Shown piece after piece: positions 10,031 to 20,999 of a DNA stretch of 64,000 nucleotides (position 1 is the first letter of the stretch; each line of letters starts with the position of its first letter). Location: assembly GCF_026262505.1 (NCBI RefSeq), contig NC_067204.1:18578165-18642164 (forward strand), read 5' to 3'. Made by a program: the position numbers and the translations under genes. The notes under the pieces were generated by a model. It was not told the origin of the DNA, made no database searches, and saw nothing but the letters and a program-made list of their open reading frames with translations. Origin of the DNA: Trichomonas vaginalis G3 (taxonomy: Eukaryota > Parabasalia > Trichomonadida > Trichomonadidae).

Positions 10031-11443
10031 ATGAATTTTGATGTGACATATAATATAAATGAATTTGATACAGAAGAAACATGATTTGGTTTTCCGCAAT
10101 ATAAAACTTTGTCACGTTTATTCAAAATTATAAGATCTAAATTACGCTCACAGAAGCTCACATTTCGTCCTAACTCACGTGAAGTATCGTTTACACCGCC
10201 AACAGTTTCAGATGTACGCTATGCATTAAAAATTGAACCAAACCAGAGAAATAACGAACAAAATCAAACAATTTTTCGATCTCTATTACTTAATCCAAAA
10301 ATGGCATTCCTTATAGAATCAACAAAGGATCTTGAAAACCTAGCTAAACAAGCAACATATAAATTAATGAAAAGAGGAGACGTTTTATTTTATGAAGGAG
10401 ACGATCCAGATGGATGGTTTTTAGGATTATCAGGTACAACAGATGTAATTATACGTTTATTTTTAGTAGCTGAAGATTGTTTATTTGATACTGATTCTAC
10501 AGACTCAACGGAGTTTGCTCCATTAATGTCAAAGATGGATTTGGATATTCAGCATGATAAACTACAAAGAGTTAGAATTAATAACCCTGGTGAAGTTTTT
10601 GGATATCATTCCTTTATACCAGAAATTAGTGCAAAAAGATCTTCAACAATAGTTTGTTCATCAGAGTTTTCTGAATTAATCTGTTTCCCTACAAATCTTT
10701 TCGGTGAATATGCTTTAATTAAACAAAGAGATCTCTATCACAATCACTGTGATCTATTACATAGAGTTTTTCCACGATTAAAAGATGATCAAGTTGACCA
10801 TTTAGCCCTTTTAGCTGAAATAATGAAAATCCCATCAAAGACAACGATTACTGCAGAAAAGTGCTATGGAAGATATATTTACATCATTAAGTCAAGATCT
10901 ATTGCTAGATATAGAGTTGTTGATTTTTCAGACTTAAGTTTTAGAACAATTGATGCCCCATTTGAAAGTTTACAGTTACATTTTCCGGATGGATTACATC
11001 CTGTTCATACAGACAATTTAGTTGAAGGAAGTGTCTTTGTAGATCCTTCAGTTCACACTTTATATGATAATGAATTTAATATAAAAACAACATCTGATGT
11101 TGAATTGGTTGCCTTAGATATAGATTACTTCAAAATTATTGTTGGAGCATTTGAATTAGAACGTGTTCGCCAAGAAATTAAAAGTACATTAACTGATGAA
11201 CAAGTTAAGAAGATTTGGTATGAATCAGAAAAGAAGAGACTATGGGATAAATTCAAGTCCAGAACAGCTAACGAAGCCAAAAGGGAACTTCAAGGAGATT
11301 TAGATTTTAAATCAGGTGCAACAATAGCGAGGAAGGCAAATGTACCGAACTCTATTCCTGCATTTCGTCCACGAGTTGTTAAATCATATGCTCCAACGCA
11401 TTTAGCAAAAACAAAAGACTTCTCAGAACCAATGTGCTATTAA
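10031..11443 (+). pseudogene. Cyclic-nucleotide-binding-domain protein with in-frame TGA
   Basis: About 470 codons. From roughly codon 90 onward there is a cyclic-nucleotide-binding-domain pattern (LMKRGDVLFYEGDDPDGWFLGLSG, later NPGEVFGYHSF). A second, weaker copy follows in the C-terminal half, and the tail is basic. There is no kinase domain, so the role would be cNMP sensing or regulation. The frame has an ATG at 10031 but a TGA at 10082-10084, 18 codons in, after which it stays open to TAA at 11443. The first ATG after the TGA is at 10298, just before the first domain, so a shortened protein is possible. No trichomonad intron signal (GTAYGT) spans the TGA. Either a nonsense mutation, a sequence error or downstream initiation. 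Confidence 0.65.
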
Positions 11444-11689
11444 GCACATCAATAAATGAGAATGTAGAATTAATGTTCTGCTTTTATGAATCATATGAAG
11501 GAATTTGATAACAATATATTTATCTACCTTCAATTAATGGTATGTAGAATTTGATCTCTTCAATTAATAATATTCTTCACTTATATGTTTATTTTTGTTA
11601 TAAATGATAATTAAGAAAATTAATTTTGAATTCTAATATCAGAAAAAGTAAGAGAAGCATCTTAAGTTGGAACATATTATTCTACCCAA

Positions 11690-11850
11690 TGGGAAACAAG
11701 AAGTTCATGTGTTTCTGTATCATAATATCATGAACTTCTTGTAATCTGTTTAGTTGACTTTTGCACCATGTGAAATAAGCGGTTCGGCTGTTTCAATTTT
11801 TATTATGAGGTGCTGCAAAACGAAGAGTGGTTATTCTATTTTTAGTTTTT
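11690..11850 (-). pseudogene. Ankyrin-repeat relic
   Basis: The minus strand reads fragments of ankyrin repeats (RITTLRFAAPHNKN, then in another frame ETAEPLISHGAKVN) with stops between them. It resembles the repeats at 7964-9115 and is presumably a decayed duplicate. The rest of 11444-11920 shows nothing else. Confidence 0.5.
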
Positions 11851-11922
11851 AAACAAAGAGGTTGTACAATTAAAAAAGAATCAGCTTTATAAAAAAAAGT
11901 AAAAAAAAGATGGCTATAAAAA

Positions 11923-14202
11923 TTACCAATCGAAACCCTGTTGTTTTGTCTGAAGTTTTGCCTCGAGTTTTGACTCCTTGTTGAAGTTCTTAACTTCATT
12001 GAGGTTAACCTTTTCGACACGGCGTCTCTGTGGTCCCTTAGACTTCTGTGGCTTTGTTGCCTGCTTGACTTCTCTCTTTGCGCCCTTGTTAGCAGCAGCT
12101 GCAGCCATGAGGAAAGCCATTTCTTCATCCTCGTCCATCTCAGCCTTCTTCTTCTTCTCCTCAGCCTTAGCAGCTGGTGGTGGTGGCTGGTTGATGACTG
12201 GTGCTGGTGGTGCCTCGACTGGAGCGTCTTCCTCATCAGAGCTGTCCATGAGGTTAGCGAATGCAGACTTTGGAGCGACGATTGTTGCAACCTGTGGCTT
12301 GACTTCCTCGAAAGCAGCAGATCCGAGAGAACGTGGAACATGGCTGAATGCCTCGAACAATCCATCTGGGAATGGGTACAAGACTGTCTGGATGAACTCA
12401 TGTAATCTTGTCTCTTCGAGTTCTCTGATCTTGGCTGGTTCCTGGTAGAATGGAGCGAACTTGTCACTGCCGATCATGCCTTCTGCGTCGTAGGCAGCAG
12501 CAAAGATCTGTCCATCAAAGAAACGATGTGGCTTGGCCTTGTCGTTCTTCTGTCCGAAGACCTGCTGGAGCCAGAGCATGTGCTGAAGGACAACTTCGTA
12601 GAGAGCGGCAACATGCAATCTTCTGAGCTTTGGCTTGAACTCTGGTGCCTTCTGTTCTCCGTTGTTCCACTGGCTGTATGGGAGCTGGATGAGGCAGAGT
12701 GCCTGGGCAGCGAGTGCGCGGAGTTCGAAGAGATCGATCGGAGGAGCACCGATAACGCCGGCATCCTTGAGCTTCTTGTTGTCCTCTGGTGTGCGTGTGT
12801 AGTTGGCCTGGTTCTCAGTGAAGCACTGTGCGATGAGGTATCTGAGGGAGAGAGCGAGGATCTTGAATGGCTCTGGGAGAGCGGAGACTGGATCATCCTT
12901 TGGATTTGGCTGCTTGGGGAACTTGGAGTGGGCAATCATGTAGAATGTCTTCTCAAGCTGTGGTTTCTTCATCTTGAGGATCTGGGAAAGCTCTGGAAGA
13001 TCGGCTTCGGCTTGGACTGTTTCTGTGGAAACGGCTTCGTCTGTTGGGATGTGCTCGATAACTTCCTTGCGACCAAGGATGCCGTAGATGATCTGACGAA
13101 GTGGTAATGTGACCTTGGATGTCATGACTTCGTGCTTGTAGTCATCGACAACTGGCTCGTACCAGAAATCGTTGTTCTCGGAAATGCCGATTGTCCAGAG
13201 TGGAAGCTTGCCTTCGTCAACGAGTTTGCGGACTTCGGAATCTCCTTCTGGAAGAAGATCCTCGAGAGAGAAGTACTTGCGGGATTCGTCGATGACAGCC
13301 TTGAATTCGGCATCGTCAGCAATCAATTCCTTGATTGGGGAAGTGTTCTCGAGACCTTCGTATGTTTCAAGATTGAGCCAGTCAACGATGCCTTCGACAA
13401 GGGCGGCTGGATTGTTCTGGCGTGGCTTGATGCGGAGAAGTGTGTAGATGTTGTACTTCTGTGTGACGAATTTCTCTGTGAAATCATCACCAAGAAGGAT
13501 TGCGAGATCGATAAGCTTCTTCTGGTCGTTGAGGCCAAGGATGTCGCAGACAGAAGCTGGTGTCATGTAGTAGCATTGCCAGATCTTGTTCTCATCGTTG
13601 AAGAATGAGTCGATTGGAATGTATTTGATGTGCTCGAAGATGACGTAGTCGGAGTTGTTGCCGATAACAGCATCAGCCTTGCCCTCCTTTAAGTAGTTGG
13701 CGATGAAGCGATAAACGCTGTTTCTTGTGTAAAGAACTGGGACATTGAGCTTAGCTGCTGTGATGGCGATCTCATCGAGCATGAATGGTGGAAGAACATC
13801 GAGAAGACCACGTGAAGAAGCGGCTGTCTTCTCAAGGAGTTGACGGACGCGGGAAACGCGGCGGATCTTGTCCTGAGCCTTGCCGTTCCACTTGGAGAGT
13901 GAGTTTTCTGTGACTGGGCCTGTGCCATCTGGAAGTGGAAGAACAATTGTGCATTGTGCTTTGAAATTGGCAAGAAGGTTGAAGAATTCTACGATTTTCT
14001 GTGCGTAGTTGTTGTAGTCACCACCATTTGCGAATTCCCATGAATGATCTTTGTCTTTTGGTGTCAAAATATAGTAAGCAAGGGACTGACCATCAATAAC
14101 GAATGATGGTGTTTCGCCCTTCTTCTCAATATCATCGACCTTTCTTTGTGGTGATTTCTCGCTCTTATTTTGGTAAATACCTACGGTAAGACCACGAACC
14201 AT
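11923..14202 (-). CDS. Asteroid/XPG-fold PIN-like protein
   Basis: A 759-residue protein beginning MVRGLTVGIYQ, the N-terminal style of Asteroid and XPG/FEN-fold proteins. The PIN-like core includes FVIDGQSLAYYI (about residues 33-44), DAVIGNNSDYVIF (about 177-190) and LAILLGDDF (about 230). These place acidic residues where FEN-type nucleases hold metal ions, although the second cluster has Asn-Ser-Asp instead of consecutive acids. The middle is helical. The C-terminus has an acidic patch (DSSDEEDAP), a Pro/Ala linker and a basic tail (KPQKSKGPQRRR), possibly RNA binding. Codon use is clearly more GC-rich than in neighbouring genes, as in highly expressed trichomonad genes. Nuclease activity is unproven. 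Confidence 0.6.
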   Translation of the reverse strand: MVRGLTVGIYQNKSEKSPQRKVDDIEKKGETPSFVIDGQSLAYYILTPKDKDHSWEFANGGDYNNYAQKIVEFFNLLANFKAQCTIVLPLPDGTGPVTENSLSKWNGKAQDKIRRVSRVRQLLEKTAASSRGLLDVLPPFMLDEIAITAAKLNVPVLYTRNSVYRFIANYLKEGKADAVIGNNSDYVIFEHIKYIPIDSFFNDENKIWQCYYMTPASVCDILGLNDQKKLIDLAILLGDDFTEKFVTQKYNIYTLLRIKPRQNNPAALVEGIVDWLNLETYEGLENTSPIKELIADDAEFKAVIDESRKYFSLEDLLPEGDSEVRKLVDEGKLPLWTIGISENNDFWYEPVVDDYKHEVMTSKVTLPLRQIIYGILGRKEVIEHIPTDEAVSTETVQAEADLPELSQILKMKKPQLEKTFYMIAHSKFPKQPNPKDDPVSALPEPFKILALSLRYLIAQCFTENQANYTRTPEDNKKLKDAGVIGAPPIDLFELRALAAQALCLIQLPYSQWNNGEQKAPEFKPKLRRLHVAALYEVVLQHMLWLQQVFGQKNDKAKPHRFFDGQIFAAAYDAEGMIGSDKFAPFYQEPAKIRELEETRLHEFIQTVLYPFPDGLFEAFSHVPRSLGSAAFEEVKPQVATIVAPKSAFANLMDSSDEEDAPVEAPPAPVINQPPPPAAKAEEKKKKAEMDEDEEMAFLMAAAAANKGAKREVKQATKPQKSKGPQRRRVEKVNLNEVKNFNKESKLEAKLQTKQQGFDW

Positions 14203-14904
14203 TTTTTCAGTGTATCAACCAAAACCGCTTTTTCCATTCAATATTTATTGGCTGGGCAATTTCTTGACTCCTTATAGTGATTGGAACTTCATCTCGACTC
14301 ACACATGAATAAGAAACACATTACTATCTTAGATATTCGGGCATGATAAGAAAAATATCTATTTTTCAGAATGATTTCAGATATTAATTTGAAATGCACA
14401 TGATTGTTGTGATGCATTAATAGTTATAACATTAGCTCTCTATGTTGTGCGAATATGAACAGTTGAATGAGTGAAATTTATTAGTTTATTTATAAACTCA
14501 TTTTCAAATGTAAAACATATGCTATTTATTTGAGACACAGTAAGGATAATTCACAATGATGTTGACACTTGTTTAATAGTCTATCGATCTCATTTATCTA
14601 ATTATTCTTATGAGATATCATATGCAAATCTACTCAAAAAGTCTTATCTTTGGATATTATGGCAACATCTTAAACATCACAACATGATCTCATCTATTAA
14701 ATTTGAATTCATAAACTAATGTAGATTTAGCATTGTAATTCGGAGTTTCTTCTGATTTTCTTATAGGAAATATTAGGAACCAGATTTTTTGACATATCAA
14801 TCATTAAATTTTCATTGACCAATCTTTCTTTATGCTTGTTTCATTTTGAAGTTATATGCTATGATAATACCAATCAAGAAAATTCCAGATGAAACAAAAA
14901 TAGC
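14203..14904. other. Divergent intergenic region
   Basis: About 700 bp of AT-rich sequence between divergent genes. Beyond the Inr at its right end I see no feature. Confidence 0.5.
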
Positions 14905-14917
14905 TCATTTTCATGGA
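14905..14917 (+). promoter_or_regulatory. Inr core promoter
   Basis: TCATTTTCATGGA fits the initiator core TCA+1 followed by Y and T. The transcription start at 14907 would leave a 6-nt leader before the ATG at 14913, which is usual for this lineage. Confidence 0.55.
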
Positions 14918-16340
14918 TGAAGAATATAAAGAAGAAACTGAACAAGTCTCTGTTTCTCAAAAATCGGTGAGTGAATACAAAATCGAAACAGATCTCGATA
15001 AAGCTAAATTAAATCTATTACATCAAACTATTTTAGCACAAAATTCAGCAATTGCCGAACAAGACACCAAAAAATTTACATTACTTACAGAAGAATTAGT
15101 TAATTTTGATTCTAAATATCTTAAATCCATTTCTCAGTTCATTTACGATCAAGATTACTTTAATAATTTAATATCCCTTATTTTAACAATTGAAGACCTT
15201 GACATCCTCAATCTCAGCTTAAAGACACTTAGAATCATTATTTTAAACGACCATGACTCTTTAGAACAAATTCCACTAAATGATTTGTTACCAAAGCTAT
15301 CAGAAATACTCAAACTCGATTACAATGAATGCTCAGAAACTTGCTTATCTTTCATCAACACTCTCGCAGAAATTAATGAAGAATTGATTGAATTAACTTC
15401 AGATTTTGTTTCTCCTGAAATGCTTAATAATTTCATGCATTTATTTACAGGGGGAAGCCGTAAAGACTATTTCAAACGTCCACATGCTCTTTCGCGTCAA
15501 ATTACGATTTTTCTAAATAATATCACGAAACTTGAACTTTCTGTTGAACAAGCTGACTTTATGATTGACATATGCAAAATAATAATTGAAAACGAATCGG
15601 GAGGAACGGATTTGGCTATAAATATTTTAATTAAATTATTTGGAAAGAATTTATTAACATTACCTGAATTCTTTGGGAAAGAATTTCATAAATCAATAGG
15701 AGATCTGATAGGTAATGCAGAACATGGCGAAATACTATCAATTTGCAATCTTTTTGAATGTTTAATTGAAAATGAATGGAATTGTGAGGATTTTCCATTA
15801 GAATTAACATTAGATGCTTTTGATAAGAATGAAAGTACTATTGCAAGGTGTACAATACTTGATTTATATGAAAAAGTCTTAAATGTTTGTGTATCATCAG
15901 TAATTGAAGACTTTATCAATACAAATGCAATTCTAACAGTTGCAAAACAGATAAAGGAGAATACAAACACAAATATTACTGGAAGACAGCCCTATTACGT
16001 TAAAAAAGAATTTAATATTTTGCAAAAAGCTGCTGATGTATTATTTATACTTTACGATAAGATGACATATGCTGATATAGTTAGAGAAACTAATGACGAC
16101 GTTGTTCTTGCTTTAACAACACTTCTTGAGTATGATGATGAAAAATACACGTATGGGATACTTGTAACAACACTAAAAATACTCAAAGCATTCCAAAGCT
16201 GTGGACAACTTGATGATTTCCTTGTTAATATGTATTATAAATATGATGCAAGCGAATTATTTATTCATCTTGGCCAGGATTTGGAAGATGAAGATCTAAT
16301 TGACTTATTTAACCAGGTAATGGATATGATACCTGAGTAA
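14913..16340 (+). CDS. Armadillo-like alpha-helical protein
   Basis: A 475-residue, almost entirely helical acidic protein with repeating amphipathic pairs (NLISLILTIEDLDILNLSLKTLRIIIL, later LSICNLFECLIENEW). This is the look of ARM/HEAT solenoids used for protein binding. There are no enzyme motifs, signal peptide or membrane segments. The start is supported by the Inr immediately upstream. It ends in TAA, with A/T-rich sequence after it. Specific partner unknown. Confidence 0.6.
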   Translation: MDEEYKEETEQVSVSQKSVSEYKIETDLDKAKLNLLHQTILAQNSAIAEQDTKKFTLLTEELVNFDSKYLKSISQFIYDQDYFNNLISLILTIEDLDILNLSLKTLRIIILNDHDSLEQIPLNDLLPKLSEILKLDYNECSETCLSFINTLAEINEELIELTSDFVSPEMLNNFMHLFTGGSRKDYFKRPHALSRQITIFLNNITKLELSVEQADFMIDICKIIIENESGGTDLAINILIKLFGKNLLTLPEFFGKEFHKSIGDLIGNAEHGEILSICNLFECLIENEWNCEDFPLELTLDAFDKNESTIARCTILDLYEKVLNVCVSSVIEDFINTNAILTVAKQIKENTNTNITGRQPYYVKKEFNILQKAADVLFILYDKMTYADIVRETNDDVVLALTTLLEYDDEKYTYGILVTTLKILKAFQSCGQLDDFLVNMYYKYDASELFIHLGQDLEDEDLIDLFNQVMDMIPE

Positions 16341-16593
16341 TTTTATATTTTATTTGTTTTATTAAATAATATTTTGTTAAATTTAAATGATTTATAAACA
16401 ATGATCAGCTCGTTTATGCTTTAATGATATCATTAATGTTAATTTCTATCATTTCAATAGAAACTCTCAAATTTTTGTTAAATTTTTTTTCAATGTTGAA
16501 CAACATTTGAATGTAAAATAATCGTTAATTAGAGATTTTGGATTTTTAATATTTTTGGCACTTAGTGTTCAATAATCAAAATAATGCTTTCTA

Positions 16594-16606
16594 TCATATT
16601 TTTTCA
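16594..16606 (+). promoter_or_regulatory. Inr-like element
   Basis: TCATATTTTTTCA carries the TCA+1-Y-A core. It lies after the in-frame ATG at 16584 and 15 nt before the ATG at 16611, so it favours the downstream start. Confidence 0.45.
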
Positions 16607-16610
16607 ACTT

Positions 16611-17501
16611 ATGAAACTGAGCCAAGCAACTGAACACTATAAAACACTTAAGAATAAGTATAAGGGATACATTGATACATGGGATTCAATATATAAATTG
16701 GATACAGATGAAATAGATTCAACAACAGGATTGTACCAAGAAATCAAGAACAACTTGATTGATACTGGATATTTTACACCAAAAGAGATGATTCGTCTGA
16801 TTGGAGATATTTGCAAACAGAGTTTGCATTATCGTCATGGGTACATAGAGTTAATGAAGAGAATATCCGAAGGATATCAATGCAGTGACATTTATAATAT
16901 CTCATTTCTTTCACAATATGATGATATTAAAATAAATACACCTGAATATGCAATAATGAATGATAACGAAGATGAATTATTGTATCACTTGAAAAGTAAG
17001 AGATTGAATCTCACTGAAATTCTAGAAAAATGTTGTTTAAGAGGAGCAGTTAATTGTTTCAAGTTATTACAAAAAGAATTTGACGTAGAAATCACAAAAG
17101 CATGTCTTGATGCTTCATTTATAGGGAACAATCGATACATCATTAATGAATGTTTGAAAGAAAATGTGCCTGATATGAAAACAACGAGAGCTGCAATTGC
17201 ATCTCATAACTTCGGTAATTTATATATGTTGTTGAACGAATACAATGCAGCTATCAAATTGAAGGATTGTTACAAATACAAAAATCTTCATGCATTTATT
17301 TATCTTTTAGATAAATATGAAGTTTTCAACACTATGTTTCTATTATCTCCAAGTTTTCATATACCATCTCTTTATGAATATATGATTCAGAATGGTGCTG
17401 ATATTAATTATGTGGATGAATACGGTGTAACGTGTCTTTTTTTGCAGTGGTTGAAAATCAAACAGATATTGCATTAAATTTGATTTTAAACGGATTGAAT
17501 A
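16611..17501 (+). pseudogene. Ankyrin-repeat gene, 5' part (interrupted by mariner)
   Basis: From the ATG at 16611 (MKLSQATEHYKTL) this encodes the DUF3447-like helical N-terminal domain and the first ankyrin repeat (LYEYMIQNGADINYVDEYG). It is clearly a paralogue of the broken gene at 7964-9771. The frame shifts at the T-run near 17437-17443, and the sequence after it continues in the other frame as a normal repeat (AVVENQTDIALNLIL). The mariner insertion at 17502 then separates it from its 3' part. Either break would stop full-length production. The start was chosen from the Inr at 16594. Confidence 0.75.
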
Positions 17502-18804
17502 TAGGGTGTCCAAAGGTGTGTTTAGCACAAACCTGAATACTGCGAATAGAAATAAACAAGTTACATATATATAAAGTTTATTTAAATATAATCACCATTG
17601 GATTCAATCACGCGTTCGCAGCGATCGATCCAGGCTTGAAAGACACGCTTTAAATCATCATGAGAAAATTGCTCAAATTGCTCTCTTACAAAATTTTCAA
17701 GATCATCTGGACTCGCGAATTCGCGTCCTTCAGCTCTCTTTTTTAGCGTGCCGAATAAATAAAAGTCAGAGGGTGCAATATCAGGCGAATAAATTGGGTT
17801 TGGAACAACTTTGACATTGTTTTCCACCAAGTAATTCATTACCTTATGACTTTTGTGAACTCTTGAATTATCAAAATGAATTGCAAACTTTTGTTTTTGT
17901 TGTTTGGATTTCTCAAACTCATCAGAATTGATAATTTGAGTAAGAACATTGTCAATTAGATACTGAGCATTCATCGTATTAGGTTTTTGAAGAATATCAA
18001 TTGCGATGATGCCATTCACGCCCCAAAAAACCGACAACATCATCATTGGTGTGTCAATTTTTTTCTTCGGGAATGTTTGCGGATTTTCATCCTTCGGGAT
18101 CCACATGATTTTGGCTTCTGTTGCATATTGAAACCAAGACTCGTCCCCTGTTACTAAAAAGCGAAACTTCTTGGATTGATACGCACCCAATATAGAGAGG
18201 AGCTCTTTCGAAGATTGGACTCTAGATTTTTTTTGAACTGAATTAAGGTTGTGCGGAACCCAACGTGTATACGCTAGTTTGTAGTTCAAATAATTGTGCA
18301 GATAATAACTGACTGTTGTACGTGGTATCTTTGTCATCTCCTCTATCCTTCTGAGTGATGCTCTTGGGTCTTCATCTAGCGCTTGAAGAATTGCTTTGAT
18401 TTTTCTTTGATCCGGCGATTTTTTGTCAATTTTTATGATGGGCGCCTTTTTGTTCATGAAGTGATACATCCTAACATGATACGTTACAGTGGAATAGCTA
18501 GGAGCATCCATACCGAAGCATTTTACCAATGTCTCGTAGATTTTTTTACAGTCTTTGCATTTTTTTGCAAGAGCGAGGATGTTTTCTTTATGATTCATTA
18601 AAAAATGAAAAAAATCCCGCCAAAATTTCCCGCGAAACCGCCTCTTGTCTCAAAATTCATTTTATATCCCGGCATGGCGCCAAAATACAACATACTCATC
18701 ATATACATATATTCATATTTTTTATTATATATTTATAATCAGCATATATCTCCTTTAATAGTCTCATATAGAGCGCTGTGCTAAACGCACCTTTGGACAC
18801 CCTA
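17502..18804 (-). mobile_element. Tvmar1-like mariner element, copy 1 (1303 bp)
   Basis: Bounded by inverted repeats of about 28 bp (TAGGGTGTCCAAAGGTG at the left, its complement at the right, one mismatch) and flanked by TA on both sides (17500-17501 and 18805-18806), the normal mariner target duplication. It contains one intact transposase gene on the minus strand. It interrupts an ankyrin-repeat gene. It is nearly identical to the copy at 19695-20997. Confidence 0.95.
17582..18598 (-). CDS. Mariner transposase (DD34D)
   Basis: 338 residues, a full-length mariner transposase. The N-terminal half has paired helix-turn-helix DNA-binding regions (for example ASLRRIEEMTKIPRTTVSYYL) that would bind the terminal repeats. 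The catalytic triad is visible: VTGDESWF, then IHFDNSRVHK, then APSDFYLF, with 34 residues between the second and third Asp. It cuts and pastes the element at TA sites in the nucleus. It is intact and possibly still active. Confidence 0.95.
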   Translation of the reverse strand: MNHKENILALAKKCKDCKKIYETLVKCFGMDAPSYSTVTYHVRMYHFMNKKAPIIKIDKKSPDQRKIKAILQALDEDPRASLRRIEEMTKIPRTTVSYYLHNYLNYKLAYTRWVPHNLNSVQKKSRVQSSKELLSILGAYQSKKFRFLVTGDESWFQYATEAKIMWIPKDENPQTFPKKKIDTPMMMLSVFWGVNGIIAIDILQKPNTMNAQYLIDNVLTQIINSDEFEKSKQQKQKFAIHFDNSRVHKSHKVMNYLVENNVKVVPNPIYSPDIAPSDFYLFGTLKKRAEGREFASPDDLENFVREQFEQFSHDDLKRVFQAWIDRCERVIESNGDYI

Positions 18805-18806
18805 TA

Positions 18807-19546
18807 TTAATGCACTACATTTTAATGCATATGATATTATAATCAGGAAAAACAATATTTTTATGTTAGAGTTTCTTCTTTCACATGGTGCTAATGCCAA
18901 CACCAGAGATAGAGAAGATGGCATCACATTACTTCATATCGCAAGCGAGTGTAATAATGTTGAAGCCGCTAATATTCTAATTTCACATGGTGCAAATATA
19001 AATGATAATAAAAACGATAGGAAATACACTCCTCTTATGGTTGCATGTATATTTGATTCTAAAGAAATTGCTAAACTTCTGATTTCAAATGGTGCAAACG
19101 TCAATATGCAAGATTATATAAGACGTTCTCCACTTCATGCTGCAGTATTATGTAATGATACAAAAGCAGAAGATGCAGAAGAAAAAAATTCGAAATTTAA
19201 TCGAGACAACAAAGATTTGATTGAACTTCTACTTTCAAATGGTGCAGATGTCAATGCAAAGACTGTCGAAGGATATCCACCTCTTCATATGGCATCATAT
19301 GCATCTAAACTTGAAATTGTTGAAATGTTAGTTTCTCATGGTGCCGAAATCAATACTTTAATAGGCAGAATTTCAGCCCTTGACATCGCTATTGGTCGCG
19401 AAAAGTCGGATTATGAGAAATTTCTCAAACGACGCAAAGCAGGAATGAAATGCCAAGTTTATCTTGATTCTTCACAAGAAGCAAAGAAAATACAGGCTTT
19501 TTTAATATTGCATGGAGGAAAAACTAATATTGGACATAAGAACTAA
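18807..19546 (+). pseudogene. Ankyrin-repeat gene, 3' part (after mariner)
   Basis: This continues the gene broken at 17502. Immediately after the mariner TA the frame resumes with repeat sequence and carries about five ankyrin repeats (LLSHGANANTRD, ILISHGANINDN, LLISNGANVNMQD, LLSNGADVNAKT, LVSHGAEINTL). It ends with a natural C-terminus and TAA at 19546. An ATG at 18863 could in principle start a separate 227-residue protein, but no Inr is seen there and the mariner end lies close upstream. Confidence 0.75.
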
Positions 19547-19694
19547 AAACTATATTTTGAAGCTTTTCCAAATAATAAGCTTGAAATCATATTCTTCGCA
19601 TGTAAACCTTTAAGGGAATTGAAAGGTACAAATTCCAATTTATAATTTTAAAAGTGAAGATTATTTTTGCCTAAAAATACAAAATACGGAAATA

Positions 19695-20997
19695 TAGGGT
19701 GTCCAAAGGTGTGTTTAGCACAAACCTGAATACTGCGAATAGAAATAAACAAGTTACATATATATAAAGTTTATTTAAATATAATCACCATTGGATTCAA
19801 TCACGCGTTCGCAGCGATCGATCCAGGCTTGAAAGACACGCTTTAAATCATCATGAGAAAATTGCTCAAATTGCTCTCTTACAAAATTTTCAAGATCATC
19901 TGGACTCGCGAATTCGCGTCCTTCAACTCTCTTTTTTAGCGTGCCGAATAAATAAAAGTCAGAGGGTGCAATATCAGGTGAATAAATTGGGTTTGGAACA
20001 ACTTTGACATTGTTTTCCACCAAGTAATTCATTACCTTATGACTTTTGTGAACTCTTGAATTATCAAAATGAATTGCAAACTTTTGTTTTTGTTGTTTGG
20101 ATTTCTCAAACTCATCAGAATTGATAATTTGAGTAAGAACATTGTCAATTAGATACTGAGCATTCATCGTATTAGGTTTTTGAAGAATATCAATTGCGAT
20201 GATGCCATTCACGCCCCAAAAAACCGACAACATCATCATTGGTGTGTCAATTTTTTTCTTCGGGAATGTTTGCGGATTTTCATCCTTCGGGATCCACATG
20301 ATTTTGGCTTCTGTTGCATATTGAAACCAAGACTCGTCCCCTGTTACTAAAAAGCGAAACTTCTTGGATTGATACGCACCCAATATAGAGAGGAGCTCTT
20401 TCGAAGATTGGACTCTAGATTTTTTTTGAACTGAATTAAGGTTGTGCGGAACCCAACGTGTATACGCTAGTTTGTAGTTCAAATAATTGTGCAGATAATA
20501 ACTGACTGTTGTACGTGGTATCTTTGTCATCTCCTCTATCCTTCTGAGTGATGCTCTTGGGTCTTCATCTAGCGCTTGAAGAATTGCTTTGATTTTTCTT
20601 TGATCCGGCGATTTTTTGTCAATTTTTATGATGGGCGCCTTTTTGTTCATGAAGTGATACATCCTAACATGATACGTTACAGTGGAATAGCTAGGAGCAT
20701 CCATACCGAAGCATTTTACCAATGTCTCGTAGATTTTTTTACAGTCTTTGCATTTTTTTGCAAGAGCGAGGATGTTTTCTTTATGATTCATTAAAAAATG
20801 AAAAAAATCCCGCCAAAATTTCCCGCGAAACCGCCTCTTGTCTCAAAATTCATTTTATATCCCGGCATGGCGCCAAAATACAACATACTCATCATATACA
20901 TATATTCATATTTTTTATTATATATTTATAATCAGCATATATCTCCTTTAATAGTCTCATATAGAGCGCTGTGCTAAACGCACCTTTGGACACCCTA
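19695..20997 (-). mobile_element. Tvmar1-like mariner element, copy 2 (1303 bp)
   Basis: Same length, same orientation and same inverted repeats as copy 1, with TA at 19693-19694 and 20998-20999. I see two base differences from copy 1, near 19925 (one residue change) and near 19978 (silent). It sits 148 bp after the stop of the ankyrin gene. Confidence 0.95.
19775..20791 (-). CDS. Mariner transposase (DD34D), second copy
   Basis: 338 residues, differing from the copy at 17582-18598 only by Val for Ala in the KKRVEGREF segment, outside the catalytic triad. All three catalytic Asp residues are kept, so it is probably functional. Confidence 0.95.
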   Translation of the reverse strand: MNHKENILALAKKCKDCKKIYETLVKCFGMDAPSYSTVTYHVRMYHFMNKKAPIIKIDKKSPDQRKIKAILQALDEDPRASLRRIEEMTKIPRTTVSYYLHNYLNYKLAYTRWVPHNLNSVQKKSRVQSSKELLSILGAYQSKKFRFLVTGDESWFQYATEAKIMWIPKDENPQTFPKKKIDTPMMMLSVFWGVNGIIAIDILQKPNTMNAQYLIDNVLTQIINSDEFEKSKQQKQKFAIHFDNSRVHKSHKVMNYLVENNVKVVPNPIYSPDIAPSDFYLFGTLKKRVEGREFASPDDLENFVREQFEQFSHDDLKRVFQAWIDRCERVIESNGDYI

Positions 20998-20999
20998 TA

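Noticed and set aside
10031..10109. Intron removing the TGA
   Set aside because: No GTAYGT donor or trichomonad branch/acceptor sequence is present.
9831..10161. Minus-strand frames of 60-94 residues
   Set aside because: Opposite the CNBD gene start and its leader; no start signal and poor composition.
12526..13973. Several long frames opposite or within the Asteroid-like gene
   Set aside because: Shadows caused by the GC-rich codon bias of the minus-strand gene.
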